A stretch of 11,369 nt of DNA from Desulfobacteraceae bacterium (GTDB lineage: Bacteria > Desulfobacterota > Desulfobacteria > Desulfobacterales > Desulfobacteraceae), in contig JAFLJU010000511.1 in assembly GCA_022712835.1 (NCBI GenBank), positions 1-11,369 of the forward strand, written 5' to 3'. Position numbers and translations under genes: made by a program. The notes beneath the pieces were generated by a model. That model ran no database searches. It saw nothing but the letters and a program-made list of their open reading frames with translations, and was not told the origin of the DNA. Below, piece after piece: positions 1 to 6,038 of the stretch (within the stretch, counting starts at the first letter, position 1; each line of letters opens with the position of its first letter).

Positions 1-7
1 GGCCGCT

Positions 8-193
8 TTAACCTTTGTTGGCAAAATCCACCACAAACCTGTACTGCTTGCCGCAGTCGATGATAACTTCTTTCTGGCCCCGGTGGAGGATTTTCATTTC
101 CACCATGATGGTGCCGTGACCTTCATGGGCAAAAACTTCCCTGTATAGGCGGTTGAACTGTTCTAAAACCTGGTCGTTGGTTGTTGCACTCAT
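8..193 (-). CDS. small conserved-looking protein of unknown function (61 aa)
   Basis: This is a short complete ORF with ATG at 193 and TAA at 8-10. I do not recognise the family. The product is soluble, with no membrane segment or signal peptide. An N-terminal amphipathic stretch (residues 5-22) is followed by alternating hydrophobic and charged residues suggesting a beta-hairpin (about 29-57), with one Cys at 47. The ribosome-binding site is weak: AAGAG lies about 15 nt upstream. A real gene is supported by the promoter architecture, since a TATAAC -10 element lies about 30 bp from a perfect TTGTGA-N6-TCACAA palindrome. That is the geometry of an activator-dependent class II promoter. It may be the first gene of an operon continuing to the left of the window. 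Confidence 0.6.
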   Translation of the reverse strand: MSATTNDQVLEQFNRLYREVFAHEGHGTIMVEMKILHRGQKEVIIDCGKQYRFVVDFANKG

Positions 194-217
194 AATAAAG
201 TTATCATCTCTTTTTTA

Positions 218-239
218 GGCCATGAATATCACCATGGCC
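218..239 (-). other. inverted repeat in the leader of the 61-aa gene
   Basis: GGCCATG (218-224) and CATGGCC (233-239) form a perfect 7-bp stem with an 8-nt loop. It sits about 25 nt upstream of the ATG at 193, inside the predicted 5' leader. No U-run follows it on the minus strand, so it does not look like a terminator. It could be an mRNA-stabilising or translation-modulating hairpin, or an operator. Confidence 0.4.
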
Positions 240-282
240 GTTTTTGGTGTTTTGTCGGGTTACTTGCCTTGTTACGGAATAT

Positions 283-288
283 GTTATA
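283..288 (-). promoter_or_regulatory. predicted -10 element of the 61-aa gene
   Basis: On the minus strand this reads TATAAC, placing the transcription start near 276 and giving a leader of about 83 nt. There is no good -35 hexamer. Instead the Crp/Fnr-type palindrome at 309-328 is centred about 42 bp upstream of the predicted start, as in class II activator-dependent promoters. Confidence 0.4.
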
Positions 289-308
289 CACCACTCTGCA
301 AATAAGTT

Positions 309-328
309 TTTGTGATCATAGTCACAAT
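309..328. promoter_or_regulatory. perfect Crp/HcpR-type operator palindrome
   Basis: TTGTGA (310-315), a 6-bp spacer, then TCACAA (322-327), flanked by T on both sides. This matches the consensus I recall for HcpR of sulfate reducers (wTTGTGA-N6-TCACAAw) and contains the CRP core TGTGA-N6-TCACA. It lies between the divergent 61-aa gene and the Crp/Fnr gene. It is placed to activate the former and could also mediate autoregulation of the latter. Confidence 0.7.
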
Positions 329-366
329 TACTAAAAAAAGATGGTTGATTTAAAGAAAATTAGCTA

Positions 367-395
367 TTGACTAATTATTTAGTTTAACCTAACTT
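367..395 (+). promoter_or_regulatory. possible sigma70 promoter of the Crp/Fnr gene
   Basis: TTGACT (367-372), a 17-bp spacer and TAACTT (390-395) resemble -35 and -10 hexamers, although the -10 matches only about half the consensus. The predicted leader would be about 70 nt. CTTGA-TTT-TCAAG at 393-405 is a small palindrome overlapping the -10 and start region and could be an operator. Confidence 0.3.
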
Positions 396-473
396 GATTT
401 TCAAGACGAAATAGGGTCGGACATCTGCCCGCCCTGCAATATCAACCTAATAAAACAGGCTGCTCGCTGAATA

Positions 474-1214
474 ATGATCTACACCAAATCCAAAAAAAAA
501 TTAAACATCCCTTCTCTGGAATATGATTTCCTCCTGAATTCACCCATGATTAAAGGACTAACCCCGGAACTTCAGGATGAACTGCTCAAGATGGGCACGG
601 TAAAAACTCTAAAAAAGGGAGGGCTGCTTTTTATGGCCGGGGATGATATCGATGGGGTCTACTTTCTGATATCAGGCAAACTTAAGGAATATTATACCAC
701 AGAGGCCGGAGAGATCTGCCTGCGCCGGATTTTATCCCCGGGCGCCCATGTCTCCCTTCATTCGGTTCTCACCCGGGAAAAGGTGTATACCTACACCTGT
801 GAAGTGATCCGGAAAGCCACCTATTTTGCCTGGCCTTCCGCCAGGTTTTTTGCCCTGATCTCCAGTGATGCCGCCCTGGCCATAAAGGCGGCCTCTGTGC
901 TCTCCTGCTATATTGAGGACTCCTGCCGACTTCACTGCCTGTGCAGAAAACCCCAGGCCGTATCCAGGGTGGCTGGATACCTGCTGCACCAATGCGACCA
1001 AAGGGACATGGGGTACTGCTGCCGCACCAAAGGGCAGTGCCGCAAGGCCAATATCCGCCCCTTGGAACATACGGCCAATGAAATCTGCCTGGCCCGTGAG
1101 ACCTTTTCCAGGGCCCTGTCCTCCCTCCAGGAGAAAAACTGTATCCGGCTGGAAAAAGGAGAGGTGGAGATCCTGGATCGAGAATCCCTAAAAGAAATCG
1201 CCGGTATCGGATAA
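474..1214 (+). CDS. Cys-rich Crp/Fnr-family transcriptional regulator
   Basis: A 246-aa protein with a cyclic-nucleotide-binding-type beta-roll sensor at about 26-130 (G61-V-Y-F-L-I-S-G-K-L is typical), a dimerisation helix at about 131-155 and a C-terminal winged HTH at about 160-240. The recognition helix carries R208-E209-x3-R213, the arrangement of CRP R180/E181/R185 that reads TGTGA; FNR lacks the first Arg. Matching palindromes lie at 309-328 and 5534-5549. The protein has twelve Cys, including C145, C151, C155, C157 on the dimer helix and C174, C182, C183, C189 before the HTH, so redox, metal or Fe-S sensing is an inference. An in-frame TGA lies directly upstream of the chosen ATG; Met25 (546) is an alternative start. 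The 3' end overlaps the convergent gene by 27 bp. Confidence 0.9.
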   Translation: MIYTKSKKKLNIPSLEYDFLLNSPMIKGLTPELQDELLKMGTVKTLKKGGLLFMAGDDIDGVYFLISGKLKEYYTTEAGEICLRRILSPGAHVSLHSVLTREKVYTYTCEVIRKATYFAWPSARFFALISSDAALAIKAASVLSCYIEDSCRLHCLCRKPQAVSRVAGYLLHQCDQRDMGYCCRTKGQCRKANIRPLEHTANEICLARETFSRALSSLQEKNCIRLEKGEVEILDRESLKEIAGIG

Positions 1215-2654
1215 ATCTGCCTCATCCAGGGCCTGGTCTATCATCTGACTCAACTTTTCAAAAGAGGGCACACCGGTCCGCAGCCGCCCGTTGATAAGTA
1301 GGGTGGGAGTGGCACTGATCCCGGCCCCACGATCCCGGGACACCTCCCTTATCAGCCTGGCCTTTGCTTCAGGATTTGAAAGACAGTCGCCAAATTGCGG
1401 CAGATACAGACCAAGCTCCCTTGCGTATTCAACTGCTTTTTTTGGGGTAGGTGGATCTTCGCCTGAAAAAAGCAGGTCCTGGTATTCCCAGAATCGTCCC
1501 TGTTCATTGGCACACCGGGCGGCCAGGGCCAGGGTTTCGGCACCCGGATGGATGTCCAGGGGATGGTCTTTAAACACCCATTGGATCTTTCCCTGGTACT
1601 TTTCCCGGATCCTCCTTACGGTGTCATGGCCCCTGCGGCAGGAAGGGCACAAGTAATCTGAAAATTCAACCACGGTAACCACTGCATCTGCCGGGCCTGT
1701 AGAAGGGCTTCCCTCCACGACGACCCGGGTCAGGGGCAGGGTCGGTTTTTCCAGGAAGACATCAACGGGATAGGCTGATCGCAGGGTTTGACAGAATTCA
1801 TCTATTTTCCGGGCCTTTCGCCGGTCCATAATATGGGCAGCCGCTTTTTTCCTGAAGCCTGGATCCGCTTTTTTCCCCAGTCCCCAACGCCTGGCAAGAC
1901 CGCTGTTGAAAAAATAATCCACATCATCACGGGACACAGGGGGAATATCCCGGACAATAAAAGCTTTGAGCTCCCCAACGGCGATGCCCTTTTTACCAGC
2001 CTCCTGCCCAAGGAGGATATTATTGATTTTATGTTCCAGGGATCTGTTTTTCACTTTATAAACAGCCTGGCTGATTTTGTACAACTGGGTGGTCAAAGGG
2101 CGTTCCACCTCTTCACGGGTGATCTCCCGATCCCCTACCCTTGCAAGCACCAAAGGGTCCCCGGATCCCGGGGAGAGGATCTTGCTGCCGGCCCCTGAAG
2201 AATCCACCAGGTGCTGAAAAATCACCAGGAACAATAGGCCTGCGGCCAGCATATTTGGGATGCGCTGCCGATCACACCCGCTCAAAAAAAGCAGGACCAT
2301 GACAGCGGCATTGCTGGCGCACAGGACGCAGAAAAATTTCATTTCAACCATGATGCCCACCAGGGCGACTTCCACCCCGCACCCGGCCATGATTCCGTAA
2401 AACAGCCAGGGCCCCGGGGGCCGGAATAGATAGACCAGGGCCAGGATCCCGTAATATCCCAATCCCCACAGGGACAGGGATATGCCCAGCACCCGGTAGC
2501 TGATGGTGTTCCTGCACCCATCCCCCCATCCACTGCAGAAAGATGCAATGGACTGCACCCTGGGCTCCATGACAGACAGAGCCGCCACAATGATTCCTGC
2601 AATGATCAGGATGCCGATCAGGGTATGTTTTTTTGTCTTATCTTCTGTTTTCAT
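1188..2654 (-). CDS. VKOR - SurA_N-like - DsbA-like fusion, oxidative protein folding
   Basis: A 488-aa membrane protein starting at the ATG at 2654, with AGGAG 11 nt upstream. Residues 11-150 form a VKOR-type helical bundle with the loop Cys pair C40/C47 and the active-site C109-V-L-C112. Residues 165-300 resemble the SurA_N-type chaperone segment found before many bacterial Trx_4 domains. Residues 308-475 form a DsbA-like thioredoxin with active site C336-P-S-C339 and the cis-Pro loop A448-T-P450. VKOR passes electrons from a thioredoxin-like partner to quinone, so the fusion should oxidise Cys pairs in exported proteins and recharge itself at the membrane. An open frame continues 51 codons upstream (to 2807) but crosses the leader terminator, so I excluded it. 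Confidence 0.9.
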   Translation of the reverse strand: MKTEDKTKKHTLIGILIIAGIIVAALSVMEPRVQSIASFCSGWGDGCRNTISYRVLGISLSLWGLGYYGILALVYLFRPPGPWLFYGIMAGCGVEVALVGIMVEMKFFCVLCASNAAVMVLLFLSGCDRQRIPNMLAAGLLFLVIFQHLVDSSGAGSKILSPGSGDPLVLARVGDREITREEVERPLTTQLYKISQAVYKVKNRSLEHKINNILLGQEAGKKGIAVGELKAFIVRDIPPVSRDDVDYFFNSGLARRWGLGKKADPGFRKKAAAHIMDRRKARKIDEFCQTLRSAYPVDVFLEKPTLPLTRVVVEGSPSTGPADAVVTVVEFSDYLCPSCRRGHDTVRRIREKYQGKIQWVFKDHPLDIHPGAETLALAARCANEQGRFWEYQDLLFSGEDPPTPKKAVEYARELGLYLPQFGDCLSNPEAKARLIREVSRDRGAGISATPTLLINGRLRTGVPSFEKLSQMIDQALDEADLSDTGDFF

Positions 2655-2699
2655 GGCCTGCTCTACTCCTGTTTTGTTTTCAAAATACAGGTTAAAGAT

Positions 2700-2742
2700 A
2701 AAAAAAGGGCAGCACCCCTGGTACGGGTGTGCCGCCCTTTTT
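2700..2742 (-). terminator. strong intrinsic terminator hairpin within the VKOR-DsbA leader
   Basis: On the minus strand, GGGCGGCAC pairs with GTGCTGCCC through nine base pairs including one G-T wobble. Beyond one mismatch, two further C-G pairs extend the stem. A T7 run follows, and A5/T5 flanks could pair too. It ends 45 nt before the ATG at 2654. It could simply terminate the DAHP synthase operon (stop at 2921), or act as an attenuator because a promoter lies upstream of it at 2836-2864. The A5 flank means it may also work on the plus strand. Confidence 0.75.
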
Positions 2743-2744
2743 CT

Positions 2745-2828
2745 GGAATAAAAATGCTGCAAGACACAGCGGCCTGCCGCTGACGCCTGGGGAGAAGTAA
2801 GGGTCAACAGTAGTAGTTTTCTATTCCG
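2745..2828 (-). promoter_or_regulatory. candidate structured 5' leader (riboswitch-like, class unknown)
   Basis: The predicted transcript starts near 2829. Its first bases, GGAATAGAAA (2827-2818), can pair with TTTTTATTCC (2754-2745) in a 10-bp helix with one G-T wobble. This closes a domain of about 80 nt containing a perfect CAGCGG/CCGCTG hairpin (2782-2777 with 2772-2767). The terminator at 2742-2700 follows immediately. I do not recognise any known riboswitch core. The closing helix and terminator do not overlap, so an anti-terminator pairing is not evident. Confidence 0.4.
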
Positions 2829-2835
2829 TTAGATT

Positions 2836-2864
2836 TATATAAATGGAAAAAAATCATAAGTCAA
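2836..2864 (-). promoter_or_regulatory. sigma70-type promoter of the VKOR-DsbA gene
   Basis: The minus strand reads TTGACT (2864-2859), a 17-bp spacer and TATATA (2841-2836), putting the start near 2829. It lies between the DAHP synthase stop and the leader hairpins, and would give a 5' leader of about 175 nt. Confidence 0.55.
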
Positions 2865-2920
2865 CAACTAAGTTATGCACATCTAATCATCGTCGCCCAT
2901 CCGAACTTTAAAATTCCAGT

Positions 2921-4198
2921 TTACGCCATTCCGGCAACATCCCTAGCGATTTGAATACTCTGTTTTCCATTGAGCCTGGGATCACAGCTGGTCAGATACT
3001 TTTCTTTCAAATCCTGATCACGGATATTGCAAATTCCCCCGAGGCACTCTGTTACATAGGCCCCTGTCATTTCAAGGTGGATGCCGCCTGCAACGGTCTT
3101 CTCCTGCCTGTGTATCCTGAAAAAGCTTTGAATTTCAGAAACAATATCCTCGTATTTTCTTGTTTTATACCCCGATTTTGAAGTAATGGTATTGCCGTGC
3201 ATGGGATCAATGATCCATAGGACCCTGTGGCCCCGAGCCGTTATCTCCCGAACAAGGGGGGGGAAACAGTCCCCTATTTTCTTTTTACCGAATCTTGTGA
3301 TCAGGGAGAGCCTGCCAGCCTGGTTACAGGGATTGAGAATTTTGCACAGCTCACTTATTTCGCGGATGTTGTGTTCCGGCCCTACCTTAATTCCTATTGG
3401 ATTTGACACCCCGCGCAAAAGCTCGACATGGGCAGAGTCTGGCTGTCTTGTCCTCTCACCGATCCACAGCATATGACCTGAACAATCATACCAGCTGCCC
3501 CCTGAATGGTCCTGCCTGAGCAGACCCTGTTCATAGGGAAGCAACAGGGCCTCATGGGAGGTGTGAACCTTTGATAAAGCATCTGATTTTTCTATTGTTT
3601 TCATGTACTCAAGGGTCTTTTGGGCCATGGCATACCCTTTTAAAATACGCCGGGGATCCGGTTTTCTTGCCTTAAAGCTCAAGGCAGCATCATTGACAAT
3701 ATCCCCCCTGTAGGAGGGATAAATTTTTCCATTGATTTTTTCGGTCCCCGACGACCTTGGTTTGGCAAACTGCCCGGCCAGTCTTCCTACTTTTATTATG
3801 GGTTTGCCCCATGAAATGTTGAGGTGAAATGCCATCTGGGCAAGGGTTTTACACAATTTATTAATCTTTTCAGGGGTATTTTCAATGAAATTTTCAGAAC
3901 AATCCCCCCCTTGAAGGACAAAGGCCTTTCCCTCAACTGCCAGGGCAAGTTCTCTTTTCAATGCCCGTATGTCACAGGGACTTACAAGGGGGGGAAGCAA
4001 GGCCAGCTCCCTTTGTACATTTTCCACCGTTGACAGGTCCGGCCATTCAGGCTGCTGCCTGATTGCATATTTTTTCCAGCTATCTTTTTTCCAGCTATCC
4101 CTGCTAAAGCTTTTGCTCATTGAACTTTTCCGGACAGGTTTTAATTCCCATCCCGGGGCAGGCAGTGTTACAGGAGAATGTCTCATTGTTTCAAGCAT
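2921..4198 (-). CDS. class II DAHP synthase, short PhzC-like type
   Basis: 3-deoxy-7-phosphoheptulonate synthase joins phosphoenolpyruvate and erythrose 4-phosphate in the first shikimate-pathway step. Class II signatures run in order: GGDCSENF (metal Cys C100), VGRLAGQFAKPRS, YRGDIVN, SHEALLLPYE, WIGERTRQPDSAH, DPMHGN (H334), GGIHLEMTG (E376) and TSCDPRLN (D406), so all four metal ligands are present. The 425-aa length, with the insert between YRGDIVN and SHEALLL shortened relative to the M. tuberculosis enzyme, resembles the less feedback-regulated PhzC group of secondary metabolism. I chose the ATG at 4198 because GAGG lies 6 nt upstream; ATG 4210 has no ribosome-binding site. The gene follows the chorismatase-like gene by about 15 bp, indicating one operon. 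Confidence 0.93.
   Translation of the reverse strand: MLETMRHSPVTLPAPGWELKPVRKSSMSKSFSRDSWKKDSWKKYAIRQQPEWPDLSTVENVQRELALLPPLVSPCDIRALKRELALAVEGKAFVLQGGDCSENFIENTPEKINKLCKTLAQMAFHLNISWGKPIIKVGRLAGQFAKPRSSGTEKINGKIYPSYRGDIVNDAALSFKARKPDPRRILKGYAMAQKTLEYMKTIEKSDALSKVHTSHEALLLPYEQGLLRQDHSGGSWYDCSGHMLWIGERTRQPDSAHVELLRGVSNPIGIKVGPEHNIREISELCKILNPCNQAGRLSLITRFGKKKIGDCFPPLVREITARGHRVLWIIDPMHGNTITSKSGYKTRKYEDIVSEIQSFFRIHRQEKTVAGGIHLEMTGAYVTECLGGICNIRDQDLKEKYLTSCDPRLNGKQSIQIARDVAGMA
4070..4099 (-). repeat. 15-bp tandem duplication inside the DAHP synthase gene
   Basis: Two perfect adjacent copies of TTTTTTCCAGCTATC (plus strand, 4070-4084 and 4085-4099) encode D-S-W-K-K twice in the N-terminal extension. 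The unit is a multiple of three, so copy-number slippage would keep the frame. Confidence 0.85.
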
Positions 4199-4213
4199 GA
4201 CTTGCCTCATATA

Positions 4214-5389
4214 TTAAAAGTCGCAATATTCGGGTCTTGAAATGTCTTTTATGGCCACACATTCAATTTCAATGAGCCATCCGGGCCGGCATACAGGGGC
4301 CAGGACCATGACTCTGGGTATCTGGGTATAGTGTTCATTAAAGTACTTTTCAACGGTGCCGGTATCATTGACATCCCTTAGATAAACAATGATCTGGGCG
4401 ATGTCAGAAGGGTATGCATCTGCATCCTCCAGCAGGGCCCTTATATTTTCAAAGGTTCTTTGCGCCTGCCTGTAAACATCACCCTTATGCACGACGCAGC
4501 CTTTGTTGTCTATGCTTGCGGTCCCTGAAATGTAAATATGCCGCCTGTCCCCAAAATCAATGGCAGTGCCCCTCTCAAAGGTAACCCCGTATTCATGGGT
4601 GGGGTTCAGGTGGGTCGGAGCACTTAGATGCTTTACCTGGCCCTTGCAGATACCGCCCAGGGAATATGCATCCATGACAACATTGGTATCCGGGTTGCCC
4701 ACCCGCCCGTCAATGCCCGTACTTGCGATGAAGTGGGTCTTTTTTGTCATGTTGATGCCTTGAAAGTATTCCAGCCTTGCATCAACAACCCCCTGGTAAT
4801 TAAAATCAATATCTTTTACAAAAAGCCAGGTCCTGATACAATTGTCTTTTATATTAAGGCCCTGTTCATCCAGGTAGTTGCCAAAACGATTGAATATTTC
4901 ATTGGTCTGGAATGCGGAATCCGGGTTGCCGTTGAGGGATTTCAACTGGGTATTCCAGATGTGGACATAGTTTCCCCTGGTGCAGATAAAACTCCCTTTT
5001 TCCCTGTCTGTTTCCTTTGAAACCCCATTACCTCTTTTATCCTTTGCGGCATAGACCCAGGCAACCAGCTTTCTGCCCTCCAGAGGAGGCTGCTGAACAA
5101 TGGAAACTGCACATGAAAACCTGCTTACCAGTTCATCCCTGAGTGTTTCAAGGGCCTCTTCCTGGTTTATATAATCGCTGGCAAACAGCCTTACAAAGAT
5201 AATTGATTCATTTGGGAAACTATTTTCTTCAAGGTATGAATCCATACCGGATCTTATCTGACACACCTGTTTTTCAAAAGAAACTCCTTTTTGTCCCTTC
5301 ACATAAAAGTGGTGTTCATCAACATTGTTTTTATGAAATTTCGATGCTTCAATGATCACATCCGAGGTTGTCTTGTGGTAAAAGTCCAT
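4214..5389 (-). CDS. two-domain RidA-like protein, FkbO/Hyg5/XanB2 chorismatase-like
   Basis: A 391-aa protein with ATG 5389 and AAGGA 7 nt upstream. The C-terminal half (about 283-380) is a clear RidA/YjgF-type domain: H284-I-Y-I-S-G-T-A-S-I, G303-D, A309-Q and the closing C367-R-P-G-W-L-I-E-I-E block. The middle block R186-T-W-L-F-V-K-D-I with A222-S-T-G-I, the length, and the divergent first RidA-like half match chorismatases. These hydrolyse chorismate to 3-hydroxybenzoate or 3,4-dihydroxycyclohexadienoate plus pyruvate; XanB2 makes 3- and 4-hydroxybenzoate. Co-transcription with DAHP synthase strongly supports chorismate as substrate. I cannot place every active-site residue, so the product is undetermined. 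A plain RidA-type deaminase is less likely because of length and context. Confidence 0.75.
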   Translation of the reverse strand: MDFYHKTTSDVIIEASKFHKNNVDEHHFYVKGQKGVSFEKQVCQIRSGMDSYLEENSFPNESIIFVRLFASDYINQEEALETLRDELVSRFSCAVSIVQQPPLEGRKLVAWVYAAKDKRGNGVSKETDREKGSFICTRGNYVHIWNTQLKSLNGNPDSAFQTNEIFNRFGNYLDEQGLNIKDNCIRTWLFVKDIDFNYQGVVDARLEYFQGINMTKKTHFIASTGIDGRVGNPDTNVVMDAYSLGGICKGQVKHLSAPTHLNPTHEYGVTFERGTAIDFGDRRHIYISGTASIDNKGCVVHKGDVYRQAQRTFENIRALLEDADAYPSDIAQIIVYLRDVNDTGTVEKYFNEHYTQIPRVMVLAPVCRPGWLIEIECVAIKDISRPEYCDF

Positions 5390-5461
5390 GGGCTTGTCCT
5401 TTTTCTATCTGGCTTTTTCAATTAATAATGATAGATTCATCGGTATTCTTATACGCTTTAT

Positions 5462-5491
5462 ATTATAAGGCAGGTTAAGAGATGGTTAAGA
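5462..5491 (-). promoter_or_regulatory. promoter of the chorismatase-DAHP synthase operon with direct-repeat operator
   Basis: The minus strand has a perfect TATAAT (5467-5462) and, 16 bp upstream, TTAACC (5489-5484) as a -35-like hexamer. TTAACC recurs at 5478-5473, so GGTTAAGA occurs twice on the plus strand (5473-5480 and 5484-5491) with an 11-bp period, one helical turn. Such tandem direct repeats are typical of OmpR/PhoB-type response-regulator sites, so phosphorylation-dependent control is possible but inferred. Confidence 0.45.
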
Positions 5492-5533
5492 AAATGAAAA
5501 AAGTTAGCCCAGACAAATATAATTTTCACCAGA

Positions 5534-5549
5534 TGTGACCTTTATCACA
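5534..5549. promoter_or_regulatory. second Crp-type operator palindrome
   Basis: TGTGA (5534-5538), a 6-bp spacer and TCACA (5545-5549) repeat the core of the palindrome at 309-328. The centre, 5541.5, is 41.5 bp upstream of the start predicted from the TAAAAT at 5571-5576. The gene governed should be the small membrane protein at 5676. Confidence 0.6.
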
Positions 5550-5570
5550 GCCTCAGTGAAAAAATCTGTT

Positions 5571-5576
5571 TAAAAT
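5571..5576 (+). promoter_or_regulatory. predicted -10 element of the 71-aa membrane protein gene
   Basis: TAAAAT lies with no convincing -35 hexamer but at the class II distance from the Crp-type palindrome at 5534-5549. The predicted start near 5583 leaves a 5' leader of about 93 nt. Confidence 0.45.
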
Positions 5577-5675
5577 AAAGATGCTGTCATTGGCTTAGGA
5601 CTCATTGCAGCAAGGCGTATTAGCATCACCTATGTAAAATCGTAACGCGTATCTAATTTTAAAGGAGATATTTAA

Positions 5676-5891
5676 ATGACGCATCGATTCACAAGAGGCA
5701 ACCTAGTGGCAGCAATGCTCATTACAGGTTTTTCAGGTCTTGCCACCCTGCTTCCCCTTTCTTTATCCAATGGGGGCTCCACTGCCTCCATTCTTGGCTA
5801 TCAATCCCTGTGCCCGTTTTCACCCATCAGTACCGTGCTTCTGCTCTATGCGGCAGAGATGATAAGGGTCTATATCAAACGCATAGGTTAA
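5676..5891 (+). CDS. small membrane protein of unknown function (71 aa)
   Basis: The ORF has a strong ribosome-binding site (AAAGGAGAT, 8 nt before ATG), which makes it credible despite its size. A basic N-terminus (residues 1-8) leads into a hydrophobic segment at about 9-30. A Ser/Gly-rich loop with C46 follows, then a second hydrophobic segment at about 50-65 and a basic tail. This looks like a two-helix inner-membrane protein with both ends probably cytoplasmic. I do not recognise the family. The promoter carries a class II-positioned Crp-type palindrome, so expression is probably switched on by a Crp/Fnr-type activator. It is divergent from the chorismatase operon. Confidence 0.7.
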   Translation: MTHRFTRGNLVAAMLITGFSGLATLLPLSLSNGGSTASILGYQSLCPFSPISTVLLLYAAEMIRVYIKRIG

Positions 5892-5986
5892 GACGGGAAG
5901 AATGATAAGAACCAACCAGGGGCAGGGTCACAGTTTGGGGAGGCCAGGCCTGCGGGCAGATAGGAGAGAGAGACGCGCTCGCAGAC

Positions 5987-6022
5987 CCGGCCTTTGGCGG
6001 GCAACGCCTTCCGGCAGTTTTT
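5987..6022 (+). terminator. possible terminator downstream of the 71-aa gene
   Basis: CCGG (5987-5990) pairs with CCGG (6011-6014), and inside it GGCG (5996-5999) pairs with CGCC (6005-6008), with an asymmetric internal loop. CAG and then T5 (6018-6022) follow. It is about 95 nt after the stop at 5891. The rest of 5892-6038 is GC-rich with no gene I can support. Confidence 0.35.
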
Positions 6023-6038
6023 ACGGGACACCTCTTTT

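Noticed and set aside
2655..2807. 51-codon in-frame N-terminal extension of the VKOR-DsbA protein from a TTG
   Set aside because: It crosses the leader helix and the intrinsic terminator, its composition is unlike a signal or membrane segment, and ATG 2654 has a ribosome-binding site.
4628..5020. 130-codon plus-strand ORF
   Set aside because: It is antisense to the chorismatase-like gene, which has clear domain signatures; no ribosome-binding site or recognisable product.
5424..5440. Fur-box-like ATAATGATA in the leader of the chorismatase operon
   Set aside because: Only about half of the 19-bp Fur consensus matches and the second half-site is absent; too weak to claim iron control.
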